The notes beneath the pieces are model-generated. The model searched no databases, was not told the origin of the DNA, and saw only the letters and a program-made list of their open reading frames with translations. A DNA stretch of 64,000 nucleotides from Methylobacterium sp. Leaf108. Its GTDB lineage: Bacteria; Pseudomonadota; Alphaproteobacteria; Rhizobiales; Beijerinckiaceae. The DNA lies in assembly GCF_001423265.1 (NCBI RefSeq), contig NZ_LMND01000001.1, positions 555,694-619,693 of the forward strand. Reading direction: 5' to 3'. The position numbers were made by a program, and so were the translations under genes. Shown one piece after another: positions 63,822 to 64,000 of the stretch (within the stretch, counting starts at the first letter, position 1; every line of letters begins with the position of its first letter).

Positions 63822-64000
63822 ATGACCAGCCTGCTCACCAACAATGCGGCGATGACCGCCCTGACGACCCTGAAGTCCATCAACCAGTCGCTCGACATGA
63901 CGAGCAACCGGGTCTCCACGGGCCAGCGCGTCTCCACCGCCTCCGACAACGCCGCCTACTGGTCGATCGCCACCACCGTCCGCACCGACAACGCCTCGCT
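63822..64000 (+). CDS. Flagellin (5' part only)
   Basis: The window ends after 59 codons. The encoded start, TSLLTNNAAMTALTTLKSIN, then SLDMTSNRVSTGQRV and SDNAAYWSIATTVR, is the D0/D1 helix of alphaproteobacterial flagellin. It is exported by the flagellar type III system and polymerises into the filament. It is expected to depend on FlaF and FlbT, both encoded in the neighbouring operon. ATG 63822 follows a short purine-rich stretch (GGAAAAA). Confidence 0.95.
   Translation, partial: MTSLLTNNAAMTALTTLKSINQSLDMTSNRVSTGQRVSTASDNAAYWSIATTVRTDNAS

Overview
The window is GC-rich, tightly packed DNA from an alphaproteobacterium of the Rhizobiales/Hyphomicrobiales, most likely Methylobacterium or Methylorubrum. 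This is inferred from gene content, not from a marker gene. The evidence is a GapR-type nucleoid protein, FlaF/FlbT flagellar regulators, CtrA-like TTAA-N7-TTAA sites, HWE/HisKA_2 and LOV kinases, DUF6894, DUF3309, DUF1217 and DUF1036 proteins, a MOFRL-type glycerate 2-kinase suited to the serine cycle, and an unlinked metK/HTH/trmB block. No plasmid, phage, IS or CRISPR feature was seen.

Layout. 1-1.1 kb: 5' part of a two-subunit molybdenum hydroxylase operon. 1.4-3.3 kb: Fe superoxide dismutase, divergent from a Pro/Ala-rich membrane protein. 3.3-6.6 kb: a strikingly AT-rich island followed by three consecutive coiled-coil genes of unknown function, the least explained part of the window. 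6.9 kb: tRNA-Thr(UGU). 7-13.3 kb: PAS/HWE kinase, trmB, metK, XRE regulator, gapR, DUF1244 and an N-formylglutamate amidohydrolase-like gene. 13.5-17.2 kb: glycerate 2-kinase, a secreted DUF1036 protein and a LOV histidine kinase/receiver pair. 17.2-21.2 kb: a second molybdenum hydroxylase operon and a family 2 glycosyltransferase. 21.5-27.9 kb: chemoreceptor, DUF6894, Crp-type regulator, pyruvate kinase and diguanylate cyclase. 28-33.3 kb: aroK-aroB, divergent from a 50-residue membrane protein plus xerD; then XRE-cupin regulator, cysteine synthase and DUF3309. 33.4-39.7 kb: a trypsin-like protein with a degraded active site, an OmpR/EnvZ-like pair and a hybrid PAS kinase. 40-51.6 kb: two unlike HME-RND metal efflux loci facing each other, with two related small periplasmic proteins, a DUF305 protein and a secreted Cys/His-rich protein, but no outer-membrane channel gene. 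51.7-53 kb: LysR regulator divergent from a small secreted protein. 53.2-64 kb: a leftward flagellar operon (membrane protein, DUF1217, flgF, fliI, flgE, flgK, flgL, flaF, flbT, flgD, fliQ), a PilZ protein and the 5' end of a flagellin gene.

Themes. Many genes are coupled by GTGA or ATGA overlaps. Several gene ends carry short in-frame tandem repeats. A 103-bp palindromic element occurs twice in full and once in part, each time at or just after a stop codon, and other large inverted repeats sit between genes. Motility, c-di-GMP (GGDEF, PilZ), light/PAS sensing and CtrA-like sites together suggest a free-living or plant-associated swimmer whose flagellar genes are tied to the cell cycle. All functions come from reading motifs; no database search was run.
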